Assembly: GCA_030432295.1 (NCBI GenBank) | Contig: JAUIHI010000032.1 | Coordinates: forward strand, 1 to 64,000 | Origin: Anaerolineae bacterium | Lineage (GTDB): Bacteria; Chloroflexota; Anaerolineae; Caldilineales; Caldilineaceae | Direction: 5' to 3' | Length of the DNA stretch: 64,000 nt | Part shown: positions 52,549 to 60,743 of the stretch, piece after piece | Position numbering within the stretch: position 1 is the first letter of the stretch | Layout: each line of letters opens with the position of its first letter | Notes under the pieces: model-generated | Told to the model about the DNA's origin: nothing | Databases searched by the model: none | Seen by the model: only the letters and a program-made list of their open reading frames with translations | Made by a program: the position numbers and the translations under genes

Positions 52549-53129
52549 TGGCTCTCTCCCCAGGGACGTACAAAGCTTTCCGGTTTCACGCCCAGCCCGT
52601 TGGCGATGCGGGTGATGTAATTGAAATAGGCAATGACTTGGGTTGCGTCGTGGATGGCAACGTCGTCGAAGCCGTGGCCACGCAGAATGTCCAAATCTGC
52701 CGGAGAGACGTCGTGCTGGTGGCGGGTGAGCTTGACCGCGTGGCTGCACAGAGCGCGGTCAGCGTCGGTGAGCGCGGCTGTGCGCCAGTCCGCGGCGATG
52801 TTTTCCACCCAGGCGTCGGCTTCGTCAGGCGTGGCAAAGAGTGTCTCGACCTCGGCACGGAGGTCGTGGGCGTGGGCACGTCGTCAGTAGACGCAGCCCA
52901 ACTCCGCCGCCACAACCGTTGCCCGCATCTCTCGCTGGGCGCGGCTGAGGGGCGATCTGCCGTGCATAATCGAGCCGTACAGTTCCATACTGGTTTTCAG
53001 CGTGCGGGCGTTGAGGGACATAATCTGGACGATGCCCCAGACCCGCCCGGCCCGCTTGACGGCCTTGTCCAACTCAGATTTGAGCAGGCCCGTCGCCTGC
53101 TCCGGCAGAATCTGTGGAATCCACGGCAT
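52545..53129 (-). CDS. Peroxidase-related AhpD-like protein, probable selenoprotein (internal TGA = Sec82)
   Basis: 194 residues if the TGA at 52884-52886 is read as selenocysteine. ATG 53129 (MPWIPQILPEQATG) follows GAGGGA at 9 nt spacing. The family core PLSRAQREMRATVVAAELGC precedes C79-V80-Y81-U82-x-x-x-H86, which is the AhpD redox motif C-x-x-C-x-x-x-H with Cys replaced by TGA. The frame continues intact through ADRALCSHAVKLTR, AYFNYITRIANGLGV and ends at TGA 52545-52547. A hairpin (52847-52866) follows the TGA. The protein would act as an alkylhydroperoxidase-like redox enzyme. A nonsense mutation is the alternative. Confidence 0.88.
52847..52866 (-). promoter_or_regulatory. Candidate bacterial SECIS hairpin
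   Basis: In the mRNA, CGACCTC and GAGGTCG form a 7-bp perfect stem with the loop CGTGCC. The stem starts 17 nt after the TGA, and the loop's second base is G followed by U. Distance and loop resemble bacterial SECIS requirements. Confidence 0.6.
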
Positions 53130-53160
53130 GGCTGACATTCCCTCGCGCTTGGGGATGGGT

Positions 53161-53198
53161 GGGTCGGATGTGCCGTTGTAAAGCCGCACACCCGACCC
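53161..53198 (-). promoter_or_regulatory. Leader hairpin upstream of the selenoprotein-type gene
   Basis: GGGTCGG plus TGTGC pair with GCACA plus CCGACCC (12 bp, one mismatch) around a 12-nt loop, between the SDR stop and the ATG at 53129. No T-run, so an attenuator or processing element is more likely than a terminator. Confidence 0.5.
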
Positions 53199-53207
53199 AA
53201 TGCAAAG

Positions 53208-53945
53208 TTATCCTACACTCACATCTGTCGGGTAGAGGTCGATGCGCTCCACATTGGCCCGCTGGGGTAGGCTGGCCGCAAAGACGACGGTCATCGCCAC
53301 ATCCTCTGCCTGCATCATTTTGGCCCGATCCTCGGCGGACGGGGGCTTGGGTCGCAGGTCCAGAATCGGGGTTGCGCCCACGCCGGGATTGATCGTGCAG
53401 GCCCGTACCATATGGGGGTTGCCCTCTTCGTTGGTGACGCGGGTGAGCGCGTGCATCCCCAGTTTGGACGCGCTGTAGGCCACACCTGCCAGCAGGCTGG
53501 GGTAGTTGGCCGCCTTGGAGCCGATATTGACGATTGTGCCGTCCCGCCGCTCTACCATCTCTGGCATGACAATTTTGGTGAAGAGCCAGGCGCTGGTCAG
53601 GTTGACGTTGATGATCTGATCCCACTCTTCGGTGGTGGTGGCGTCGATGCGCCGATGGGAGACATTCATCCCCGCGTTGTTGACCAGCACGTCGATGCGT
53701 CCCAATCCGGTGCGGGCCGCGGCGACTGTGGCTTCGATCTGGGCCTGCTCGCCCACATCACACGGGCAGACAATCGCTGTGCGCCCCATACTGCGGATGC
53801 GATTGGCCAGTGCTTCCAGTTTGTCCGCGCGCCGGGCCACCAGGGCCACATCTGCGCCTTCCTGAGCACAGGCCAGGGCAATAGCTTCGCCAAAGCCGCT
53901 GCTGGCTCCGGTGACAACAATCTTTTTGTTTTCCAGTCGATTCAT
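53208..53945 (-). CDS. Short-chain dehydrogenase/reductase (SDR)
   Basis: 245 residues. NAD(P) motif TGASSGFG at 12-19, NNAG at 89-92, S143, Y157 and K161 (Y-S-A-S-K) complete the catalytic site. AAAGGAT precedes ATG 53945. First gene of a likely minus-strand operon (SDR, AhpD-like protein, GNAT fusion). A classical oxidoreductase; substrate unknown. Confidence 0.9.
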   Translation of the reverse strand: MNRLENKKIVVTGASSGFGEAIALACAQEGADVALVARRADKLEALANRIRSMGRTAIVCPCDVGEQAQIEATVAAARTGLGRIDVLVNNAGMNVSHRRIDATTTEEWDQIINVNLTSAWLFTKIVMPEMVERRDGTIVNIGSKAANYPSLLAGVAYSASKLGMHALTRVTNEEGNPHMVRACTINPGVGATPILDLRPKPPSAEDRAKMMQAEDVAMTVVFAASLPQRANVERIDLYPTDVSVG

Positions 53946-53995
53946 GGGAGCAATCCTTTTGGGGTGTGAATAAAACAGTCTGATATAGCCGGGCG

Positions 53996-54057
53996 GTATA
54001 CACGGATGAAAGGAAACACAAATTCAATCTGTGAAAGCCTGTTCTATCCGTGCATAC
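53996..54057. repeat. TTTGTATACACGGAT family, diverged copy 4
   Basis: GTATACACGGAT (53996-54007) faces ATCCGTGCATAC (54046-54057), one mismatch. Intergenic upstream of the SDR. Confidence 0.78.
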
Positions 54058-54119
54058 TTTTTGTCATTGTCGATGCCAGCCGGTCGTGTTGCCTGATGGG
54101 AAGAGCCAGATGGATGATG

Positions 54120-55787
54120 CTACTCGAAGTGCATTCCCCATTGGTCATCATTGTCGGTCGATGGCTCGAAGCGCAGGAAAAGCTCCCGGCTGGCTCCCTC
54201 GGCCATCTCAAAGTTGGCGTTGCCCGATCCGTTGCGCCAGGCTGTGCTGGCCGAGAACTGCACCCGCCCGGCCCGGATGATAAAGCGCAGGCTCTGGCCC
54301 GGCTCCAAATCATATTCTGAGGGTGAACCTTCGGGCAGGCCGTGCTGAGATGCATCCAAGGTGAAGCGAATCGTATGATCGAAAGCGTTGGTGGCGATCA
54401 GCAATGCCTGGTTTAGTCCTGGCTCGCCGGGTGCAGCCGCCGATGACTCCGCAGATTCATCTGTGGCCGGCTCGTCCTCCGTCGCTGTCTCTTGCACTGG
54501 GGAAGGGGTGGGTGTGGCTAGCGGCGCTGGCTGGGCGAGGACCGGGGCTGGTGTGGGCACACTCTCGCCCCCCTCGGCAACCACCGGCAGAGCGTCCGTG
54601 TCGCCTTCGCAGACGATCCACTGGGCCACATTCGCCACCCATCCACCCTCGGCAAAACGGGGATCGACGGCCAGCCATTCGCTGTTGGCCGTGCGCCCCA
54701 CAGCCATCACCTGGCCCCGGTTTTCTTCGGCAGGCCGCAATTTAGCGATCACCGCAAAGCTGGTTCCCGGACCGCCGCGCACGTTGAGCGACGGGATTTG
54801 GGTCTGGCATTGAATCCCTACTGGCTCCGGTGCGGGCGTTGGCGTGGGCGTCATCAGTACCTCTTGCACCAGCAGCGGATTGAGACGGCCCTGCACGATT
54901 GTGACACCGTTGATTCCGGCTGGGCCGCGCTCTTCGCTCAGTGTATAGTAGATGCCACCCTGTAAAGGCGTGGGCAGCCATTCGCAGATGCGCTGGCTGT
55001 TGGTTTGCAGACAACGGGGCAGGCTGACGAGACCGCCGGTCTCATCCAAACCGTCCAACACTAGCGTGCTGGTGTTGGCAATTACCAGTACCTCATCCTC
55101 CCGCACAATTGTGCTCTCCGCGCCGGTTCGGTTCTGGATTTGGGCAACATCCAACGGCGGTGGACTTGCCAGGGCCAATCGCAGATTGGCCTGTCCTGGC
55201 ACGGCTGCATCCGCACTGATTTCATATAGTGCCGAACGCCGGATGGGATAGGAGACCCAATCACAGGTCGGGTCTTCGGTCACTTCGGCTGCGCAGGAAA
55301 AGAGGGTCAGCGCGGCCAGGGGGCGTGCCATAGCCAGACCGACCCCGCGATTGGGCGGAAGCTGGTAGAGATCATTGTCGAGAAAGAAGAAGACCGATAC
55401 GTCGCTGCGATTGTGTACGACTGTGCCGGTCAGTACTTCATCGGGCTGGAGTTCGACAATCGGGAGTTGGCTGGCTGGTGTGGGTGTCGCGGTCAGCGGG
55501 GCTGCGGTCACCGTCACGCCAGTGGTCGGGGTGATCTGCCCCGTGGCTGTGACTGGGGGCTGGGCCTGGACAGGAGTCAACAGCGTCCCACTTACTGGCT
55601 GAGTGGTTCCAGTCAGAGGCTGGGTAGCGGTCACACTGCTTTGGGCCAGTAGGCTGGCTGGCTCCACCCGTGGAGGCGCGGCCGGGGCTGCGCTTGCCAC
55701 ATCTATCTGATTGATGCTGAACAGCAGCGCCAAACTGACCAGCAGCCCGAATAGAATGCTATAAGGAATTACTTTCATCCGAACCAT
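54120..55787 (-). CDS. Exported SH3-domain protein with Pro/Thr-rich linkers
   Basis: 555 residues from ATG 55787 (MVRMKVIPYSILFGLL), with GGGAGG 6 nt upstream. A signal peptide or anchor (about 5-25) is followed by a Thr/Pro/Val-rich linker to about 110. Middle segments include a beta-rich region and IPSLNVRGGPGTSFAVIAKLR, the core of a bacterial SH3 domain. A second Pro/Glu-rich linker leads to a C-terminal beta domain ending FEPSTDNDDQWGMHFE. Probably anchored on the outside and involved in cell-wall or surface interaction. The open frame continues upstream only by chance through the next gene. Confidence 0.75.
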   Translation of the reverse strand: MVRMKVIPYSILFGLLVSLALLFSINQIDVASAAPAAPPRVEPASLLAQSSVTATQPLTGTTQPVSGTLLTPVQAQPPVTATGQITPTTGVTVTAAPLTATPTPASQLPIVELQPDEVLTGTVVHNRSDVSVFFFLDNDLYQLPPNRGVGLAMARPLAALTLFSCAAEVTEDPTCDWVSYPIRRSALYEISADAAVPGQANLRLALASPPPLDVAQIQNRTGAESTIVREDEVLVIANTSTLVLDGLDETGGLVSLPRCLQTNSQRICEWLPTPLQGGIYYTLSEERGPAGINGVTIVQGRLNPLLVQEVLMTPTPTPAPEPVGIQCQTQIPSLNVRGGPGTSFAVIAKLRPAEENRGQVMAVGRTANSEWLAVDPRFAEGGWVANVAQWIVCEGDTDALPVVAEGGESVPTPAPVLAQPAPLATPTPSPVQETATEDEPATDESAESSAAAPGEPGLNQALLIATNAFDHTIRFTLDASQHGLPEGSPSEYDLEPGQSLRFIIRAGRVQFSASTAWRNGSGNANFEMAEGASRELFLRFEPSTDNDDQWGMHFE

Positions 55788-55894
55788 CGAAGACCTCCCA
55801 CTACCCATAAACCATACAAAACCATCCGGCAACAGGCCGCTGCCTGCTGTTTGTCGTCCGTTGATTATACCCCCAACCTTTCCGGGGGGCGAAC

Positions 55895-56677
55895 TCACAC
55901 AGCTTTCTCCCACTCTTCCCGCAGCAGAGCCACCGAAGCCAGCAGCCAGCGGCGATCCCCAAAGACCTCGACGGTAATCGTGCCGTCGTAGCGAAAGGAG
56001 CGCAACACGCGCAGATTGGCGGCCAGGTCCATGCCGCCCCGGATGGCCGCGCCGAAGGGGAGATGCAAATCCCCAACGCCGTTGTTGTCGCTGATGTGGA
56101 TGTGGGCCAGCCGGTCGTTGAGGGAGAAAAGATATTCCCGGGTCATCGTTTTGGAGGTTGCCAGATGGCCGTGGCCGATGTCGAAGAGCAATTTCAGATC
56201 GGGGACCCGTTGGAAAATCTGTTGAAAGTATTTGTGCTGGTGGCGGTTGTCCGGGCTGTTTTCCATTGCCACATCCACGCCCCGCTCCTGGCCGTGGCGC
56301 ACCAGAATCTCCAGCATCTGTTGGTAGAACGCATAGCCCTGGGCTTCGCTCAGATAGGACGGCCAGCCCATAAAGTGCATTGTACACAGCTTTGCACCGA
56401 CAATCTGGGCCACATCGATGGAGCGGCGCAGTTCGTCCACCGCGGCCCGGCGCACCAGCGGCGATGGATTGTTGATGGGCAGATAGGGCGCTGTGTGGCA
56501 GACGACCCCCAGCCCGGACTGCTTGATGGCGGTGGCAACCGCTTGCCAATCTGTACTTTCCGGGGCCGCGCCGGGAGCTTCGACAGTCAGGTCGATATAA
56601 TCAAAACTGTTAGCGGCGAACCACTCGATTTCGCCAAAAAGCTGGCGGTTGGGATCGTTCATCGCGCCGATCTGCAT
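55895..56677 (-). CDS. Sugar phosphate isomerase/epimerase (xylose-isomerase-like TIM barrel)
   Basis: 260 residues from ATG 56677, AGGAGC upstream. TIM-barrel features of the AP endonuclease 2/xylose isomerase-like family: GVVCHTAPYLPI, MHFMGWP, VAMENSPDNR, LLFDIGHGHLA, HIHISDNNG and VEVFGDRRWLL. The His, Glu and Asp residues fit a divalent-metal site. It would isomerise or epimerise a sugar or keto-sugar acid. 108 bp from the SH3 gene, same strand. Confidence 0.85.
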   Translation of the reverse strand: MQIGAMNDPNRQLFGEIEWFAANSFDYIDLTVEAPGAAPESTDWQAVATAIKQSGLGVVCHTAPYLPINNPSPLVRRAAVDELRRSIDVAQIVGAKLCTMHFMGWPSYLSEAQGYAFYQQMLEILVRHGQERGVDVAMENSPDNRHQHKYFQQIFQRVPDLKLLFDIGHGHLATSKTMTREYLFSLNDRLAHIHISDNNGVGDLHLPFGAAIRGGMDLAANLRVLRSFRYDGTITVEVFGDRRWLLASVALLREEWEKAV

Positions 56678-56704
56678 CTTCTTGCTCCTTCTGAAAGGGG
56701 TAGT

Positions 56705-56777
56705 AACCACTAAAGTCGCAAAGGCACAAAGAACAGCCGTAAAAGATTTTCCTTTGTGCCTTTGCGTCTTCGTGGTT
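56705..56777. repeat. Palindrome CGCAAAGGCACAAAG/CTTTGTGCCTTTGCG, copy 4
   Basis: 15-bp perfect arms (56717-56731 and 56752-56766) within outer AACCAC/GTGGTT. Between the TIM-barrel gene and the glycosyltransferase. Confidence 0.92.
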
Positions 56778-58915
56778 TAAGGTCTGTCTGCGATTTCGAT
56801 TCTCTCGACCAGGGGCCAGCGCTGACCGACAATCGCTCGCGGGTCGTCGATGGGCAGCGGTTCGCCTGTCGTCGCGTCGTAGACGAGCAGTTCCAGCTGA
56901 TAGCTGCCCTGGGCTGTGTCGGCGGGCAAGGGCAGGGCGAGGGCTGTCCTATGGGTGTTTCGTGTAGTTGAGGTGAGAAATGGCGCTTCATCTTTTTGGG
57001 CGATCAGCAACGGTTCGCCACCGGTCAACCCATACAGCCGTAGACTGGTGCGCAGATTTTCACCCATCACATCTTCGCCGATCTGCCAGCAAAGGGTGGC
57101 GTAGAGTGTGCTGCCCGCCCTGGGCGCGGCGGTATAGCTGGCACCGCGCAACGTCAATTCGTCGCCAAACGTAACTGTCGTTTCGGGGCTTTGCGGACAG
57201 TTCTCCGGGCTGGCAAAGGCGGGCGTCTCGAAAAGCTGCACACGCAAATAATCCCGTCCCGGATAGGGCAGGTCGAGCCGCTGGGTGGTATGGGCATCCA
57301 GCCAGCCCCGCACCAACCCCGCTGGATCGCTCACTGTGTCGTAAAGCCGGTAGTGCCAGATGCGGGTGTAGCGGTCGGCGACAGCTTCCAGCGCGGCAAC
57401 GGTTTCCCCTGCGCTGATGGGGTAGAAGTCGCTTTCGGCCAGTCCCCAGCCCAGGCTGGCCGGGCCATCGACAGACCCGCCCAGTACGAGCAGGGGCGTC
57501 TCGTCGCCGGGATTCGTTTCCTCCAAACTTCTTGCATTCGTGTAGTCAAGCAAGCGAATGCGCTCAGGCTTGTCGGCTGGCTGGATGCCGGAAGTCGTGG
57601 GGGGCGTGGGCCAATAGACGACCAGCGCTGTGTAGGCCCAGCCCGCGTTGACCAGCACCGCGTCGCCGGGTCGCCAGTTGGCCGCCAGTTCCGTCACCGC
57701 GGCCCGGTGGTCGTCGGCCCGATAGAGGGGATTTGTCCAGAATTCGTTCAGGCTCCAACTGCTCAGAAGGACAATGCCCGCCAGTGTGATTGCGTGTAGC
57801 CATCGGTAGCGGCTAGCCATTCTGTCAACCCCAAATGCCAGCAGCAGCGTGCCTGCCGCGGCGTAGGTGAAGAAATAGCGGATGTGATAGAGCGGCGTGA
57901 GAGTCAGGCTGATTCCCACAATCAGCAGCAGTGGTAGGAAAACGAATGCCAGTGCTATCCCCACGCCAGGCTGCCTGGGTCCTGTCAGGGCAATCCCAAT
58001 CAGAATCAGTGCGACTGCGGCCCAGGGCCAGAGTATTTCCAGGGGAGGGGACTGGCCCACCAGCAGCGCGGCCAGACTCTCCTGAATCACAACGCCCACA
58101 TCCAGCGCACCCCGCCAGGGCGGAACCGGCGGATCGGTCATCTGTCGCCAAAAGGTGGGCAGCCAGGGAGACCAGAGGAGGAGCGCAGCCCCGTTGGCCA
58201 GCAGCCAGGGGAGAATGGCGGGGCGGGTGGCGAGGGGCGAGGGGCGAGGGGCGAAGTGTTGCCAGAAGACGAGGAGATTGAGAGCGATGAGGAGAAAGGC
58301 GAAATAGTATAGGGTGTAGAGGCCCGCAGCCGCGGCGATTGCATAAATGAATAGTGAATGGCGAACAGAAAATAGCGAATTGTGGTTCGGGCGTGTGGGC
58401 GACTGGTCACTGGCGACTGATGACCGATACCTGAGCGCTCCCCACAAACACAACAACCCCAGCCCCGCGCCCAGAGTGTACATCCGCACTTCCTGGCTAT
58501 ACCAGATGTGATAGGGGTTGACAGCCGTAAGCCAGAGCGCGACCCAAGCCACTCGCATTGAAAAAAGGCGACGGCCAATCCCGAAGATCAGCGGCAACAG
58601 CAGCATACCCCAGAAGAGGCTGGGCCAGGCGTAGAGAAATTCCAGACCGGTGGTCAGACTGGGCTGAACCAGCCATCCCCAGCCGTGGAGCAGCAGATAG
58701 TAGCCCGGTGGATGGATGTCCCGCGCCGTCTGGGCGATGAGTTCGGGGATGCTCTGTCGGGCCAGAAAGACGCTGACGGTTTCGTCGTACCAGAGCGACT
58801 CGGCCCCCAGCCTGTGCAGGCGCAGAGCAAAGGCCAGCAGAATTCCGCCCAGGGCCATCCAGCGCGCACGGTTCGGTATGGGGGCGGAGTTCAGCGTGTG
58901 AGATAGGCGGGTCAT
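56777..58915 (-). CDS. GT-C membrane glycosyltransferase (GT39/ArnT-like)
   Basis: 712 residues from ATG 58915. Early motif ESLWYDETVSVFLARQS carries the D-E pair of GT-C enzymes that use lipid-phosphate sugars. About ten TM helices, then a soluble C-terminal beta domain from about 430 (PGDAVLVNAGWAYTAL, TLYATLCWQIGEDV). Two low-complexity inserts are visible in frame: RYRSSVASDQSPTRPNHNSL and QHFAPRPSPLATRPAILPW, made from simple DNA repeats. Likely transfers a sugar to a cell-surface polymer or protein. Confidence 0.83.
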   Translation of the reverse strand: MTRLSHTLNSAPIPNRARWMALGGILLAFALRLHRLGAESLWYDETVSVFLARQSIPELIAQTARDIHPPGYYLLLHGWGWLVQPSLTTGLEFLYAWPSLFWGMLLLPLIFGIGRRLFSMRVAWVALWLTAVNPYHIWYSQEVRMYTLGAGLGLLCLWGALRYRSSVASDQSPTRPNHNSLFSVRHSLFIYAIAAAAGLYTLYYFAFLLIALNLLVFWQHFAPRPSPLATRPAILPWLLANGAALLLWSPWLPTFWRQMTDPPVPPWRGALDVGVVIQESLAALLVGQSPPLEILWPWAAVALILIGIALTGPRQPGVGIALAFVFLPLLLIVGISLTLTPLYHIRYFFTYAAAGTLLLAFGVDRMASRYRWLHAITLAGIVLLSSWSLNEFWTNPLYRADDHRAAVTELAANWRPGDAVLVNAGWAYTALVVYWPTPPTTSGIQPADKPERIRLLDYTNARSLEETNPGDETPLLVLGGSVDGPASLGWGLAESDFYPISAGETVAALEAVADRYTRIWHYRLYDTVSDPAGLVRGWLDAHTTQRLDLPYPGRDYLRVQLFETPAFASPENCPQSPETTVTFGDELTLRGASYTAAPRAGSTLYATLCWQIGEDVMGENLRTSLRLYGLTGGEPLLIAQKDEAPFLTSTTRNTHRTALALPLPADTAQGSYQLELLVYDATTGEPLPIDDPRAIVGQRWPLVERIEIADRP

Positions 58916-59100
58916 AGGCTGAAATGCTATCACGGGTCTGGGGTGTGGGCAAAACCGGCGGCGATTCCGGGCTATGCGTCAATCGATAGAAGCGCCCGAT
59001 ACTGTTGGACGATTATATCGACCGATCTTATCCACCGGTTCTATCGTCCGCTTCTATCGTCGCCTTCCGTGCCCTACTTTGCGTTCCCCCGGCTTGTGGG

Positions 59101-59106
59101 TACAAT
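59101..59106 (+). promoter_or_regulatory. Extended -10 box before a leaderless ATG
   Basis: TTGTGGG-TACAAT followed after 7 nt by ATG 59114. No RBS. Matches 14314 and 46865. Confidence 0.55.
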
Positions 59107-59113
59107 AGACGGT

Positions 59114-60640
59114 ATGTCTACCATCAGCCAACCGCTGGAATCTCTCAGCAGGCTCTCCGTCAACCGGTCATTGCTGGCACGGCTGTTAACGGTTGCCCAG
59201 ATCGGGGCTATTTTGTTTGTGCTCTGGTTAGCCTGGAATCTGACCGCCATCCCGGTCGTCGTCACTGTGGACGGCCTGACTGAGCCGGTCTATACCCATC
59301 GGCGCACCCTGGCCCCGCTTCTGGCCGATATGGGTATTGCCCTCGATCCAGCGGATCGACTGACCCCTGCGCCCACAACCCGGCTGCGCTCCGGCCTGAC
59401 TGTCGTGCTGGAGCGCGCCCGGCCTGTGCGTCTGCTGGCCGATGGACGGGATGTGTCCGTGCGTACCTGGGCCACTACCGCACGGGAAGCCCTGACCGCG
59501 GGCGGCATTGCCGTGGATGACTACGACCAGGTGCTGCTGGCTGGCAAGCGCATCGGGCTGGATGCACCCCTGCCCGCCCGGGTGCGGACGGTGACACCGC
59601 CCACCTATGGCCGGGAGTATGAGTGGGAAGGGCTGCGTACCGAATCACTGCAACTACGGGTCTTTCGGGCGATCCCGATTACTGTGGATGACGGCAATGT
59701 GCCCTTTGTCATCCGCACCACAGCCCAGACAGTGGGCGAAGCTCTGCTCGAAGCTGAATTGACAATCTATCTGGGCGACAAAGTGCAGCCGAGCCTGGGC
59801 AGCCCGGTCAGCACAGGGCTGCGGGTCTTTATCCAACGCAGCACGCCGGTCAGCCTGCGCGCGGATGGGCAACTGCTCAAGACCCGCACCCGGGGGCGCA
59901 CGGTGGGCGACGCTCTGACCGAAATGGGGCTGAGTGTGGCCGGTCTGGACCAGATCACACCGCCGCTGGAAAGCGAACTCTATGACAACGCAGAGATTCG
60001 CATTGTGCGGGTGCGGGAAGATGTGGAGGTGGAGGAGGACATTGTGCCCTTCGAAACGGTCTTCCGCCCGGATGCCAATCTGCTGATCGACAATCAACAA
60101 TTGGTGACATCTGGGGCCGAGGGGATTACCCGCAGCCGCTATCGGGTGCGCTATGAGGATGGGGTGGAGGTCGAGCGCATACTGCAGGACAAATGGCAGG
60201 CCCAGCAGCCCGCCCAGCGGGTCATCGCCTATGGCCAGCGCATTGCCCCCCAGACTTTTACCGCGGCCAATGGGCAGGTCTATACCTACTGGCGCAAAAT
60301 ACGCATGTCGGCCTCCAGCTACAGCGCGGGGACAGCCGGCGTCTCGCCCGATGCGCCCTGGTATGGCAAAACACGCACAGGTGATACGATGCGCTTTGGC
60401 ATTGTGGCAGTTGATCCTGCGATTGTACCCCTCCGCTCCCAGGTTTACGTGCCGGGCTATGGGGTTGGCGATGCCCTGGACACTGGCTCGGCTATCCGCT
60501 CCAAGCGCATCGACCTGGGCTACGATGACAGCAATCTGGTGCTTTGGCACAGATGGGTGGATGTCTATCTGCTCTGGCCGCCGCCGCCCACATATCAGAT
60601 CACTTGGGTGGTTCCCAATTGGCCCGTAGAACCCAAATAA
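59114..60640 (+). CDS. DUF348/G5/3D-domain cell-wall protein (YabE/Rpf-like)
   Basis: 508 residues. An N-terminal TM (IGAILFVLWLAWNLTAIPVV) is followed by three DUF348 (ubiquitin-like) domains (repeats of VxVDGLTEPVYTHRRTL-type, DVSVRTWATTAREALTAGG, LLKTRTRGRTVGDALTEMG). Then a G5 region (VEEDIVPFETVFRPDANLL) and a 3D domain (IVAVDPAIVPLRSQVYVPGYG, DTGSAI...RIDLGY), the double-psi barrel of YuiC/Rpf-type lytic enzymes. Acts on peptidoglycan outside the membrane. ATG 59114 is preceded by TACAAT 7 nt upstream, so a leaderless start. Confidence 0.87.
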   Translation: MSTISQPLESLSRLSVNRSLLARLLTVAQIGAILFVLWLAWNLTAIPVVVTVDGLTEPVYTHRRTLAPLLADMGIALDPADRLTPAPTTRLRSGLTVVLERARPVRLLADGRDVSVRTWATTAREALTAGGIAVDDYDQVLLAGKRIGLDAPLPARVRTVTPPTYGREYEWEGLRTESLQLRVFRAIPITVDDGNVPFVIRTTAQTVGEALLEAELTIYLGDKVQPSLGSPVSTGLRVFIQRSTPVSLRADGQLLKTRTRGRTVGDALTEMGLSVAGLDQITPPLESELYDNAEIRIVRVREDVEVEEDIVPFETVFRPDANLLIDNQQLVTSGAEGITRSRYRVRYEDGVEVERILQDKWQAQQPAQRVIAYGQRIAPQTFTAANGQVYTYWRKIRMSASSYSAGTAGVSPDAPWYGKTRTGDTMRFGIVAVDPAIVPLRSQVYVPGYGVGDALDTGSAIRSKRIDLGYDDSNLVLWHRWVDVYLLWPPPPTYQITWVVPNWPVEPK

Positions 60641-60642
60641 CA

Positions 60643-60730
60643 GATATTGGGGATTGGATATTTCGTTATGACGAATGTCCGCCGATCGAAGTCGATTTCG
60701 CACTGACGAAATATCTAATATCCAATACCC
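60643..60730. repeat. Palindromic repeat, TATTGG/CGAAATA family, copy 5
   Basis: GATATTGGGGATTGGATAT-TTCGT (60643) faces ACGAAATATCTAATATCCAA-TACCC (60706-60730). Just before the YYY gene start. Confidence 0.88.
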
Positions 60731-60743
60731 GCTACTTTTTTCA

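Noticed and set aside
52545-53129. Reading the AhpD-like gene as a pseudogene or two small genes
   Set aside because: The only interruption is a TGA exactly at the redox Cys site; no frameshift and both halves are well conserved, so recoding is more likely. A nonsense mutation cannot be fully excluded without genome data.
55788-56549. Upstream extension of the SH3 protein's open frame
   Set aside because: It runs through the TIM-barrel gene in another frame; a good RBS and signal sequence place the start at 55787.
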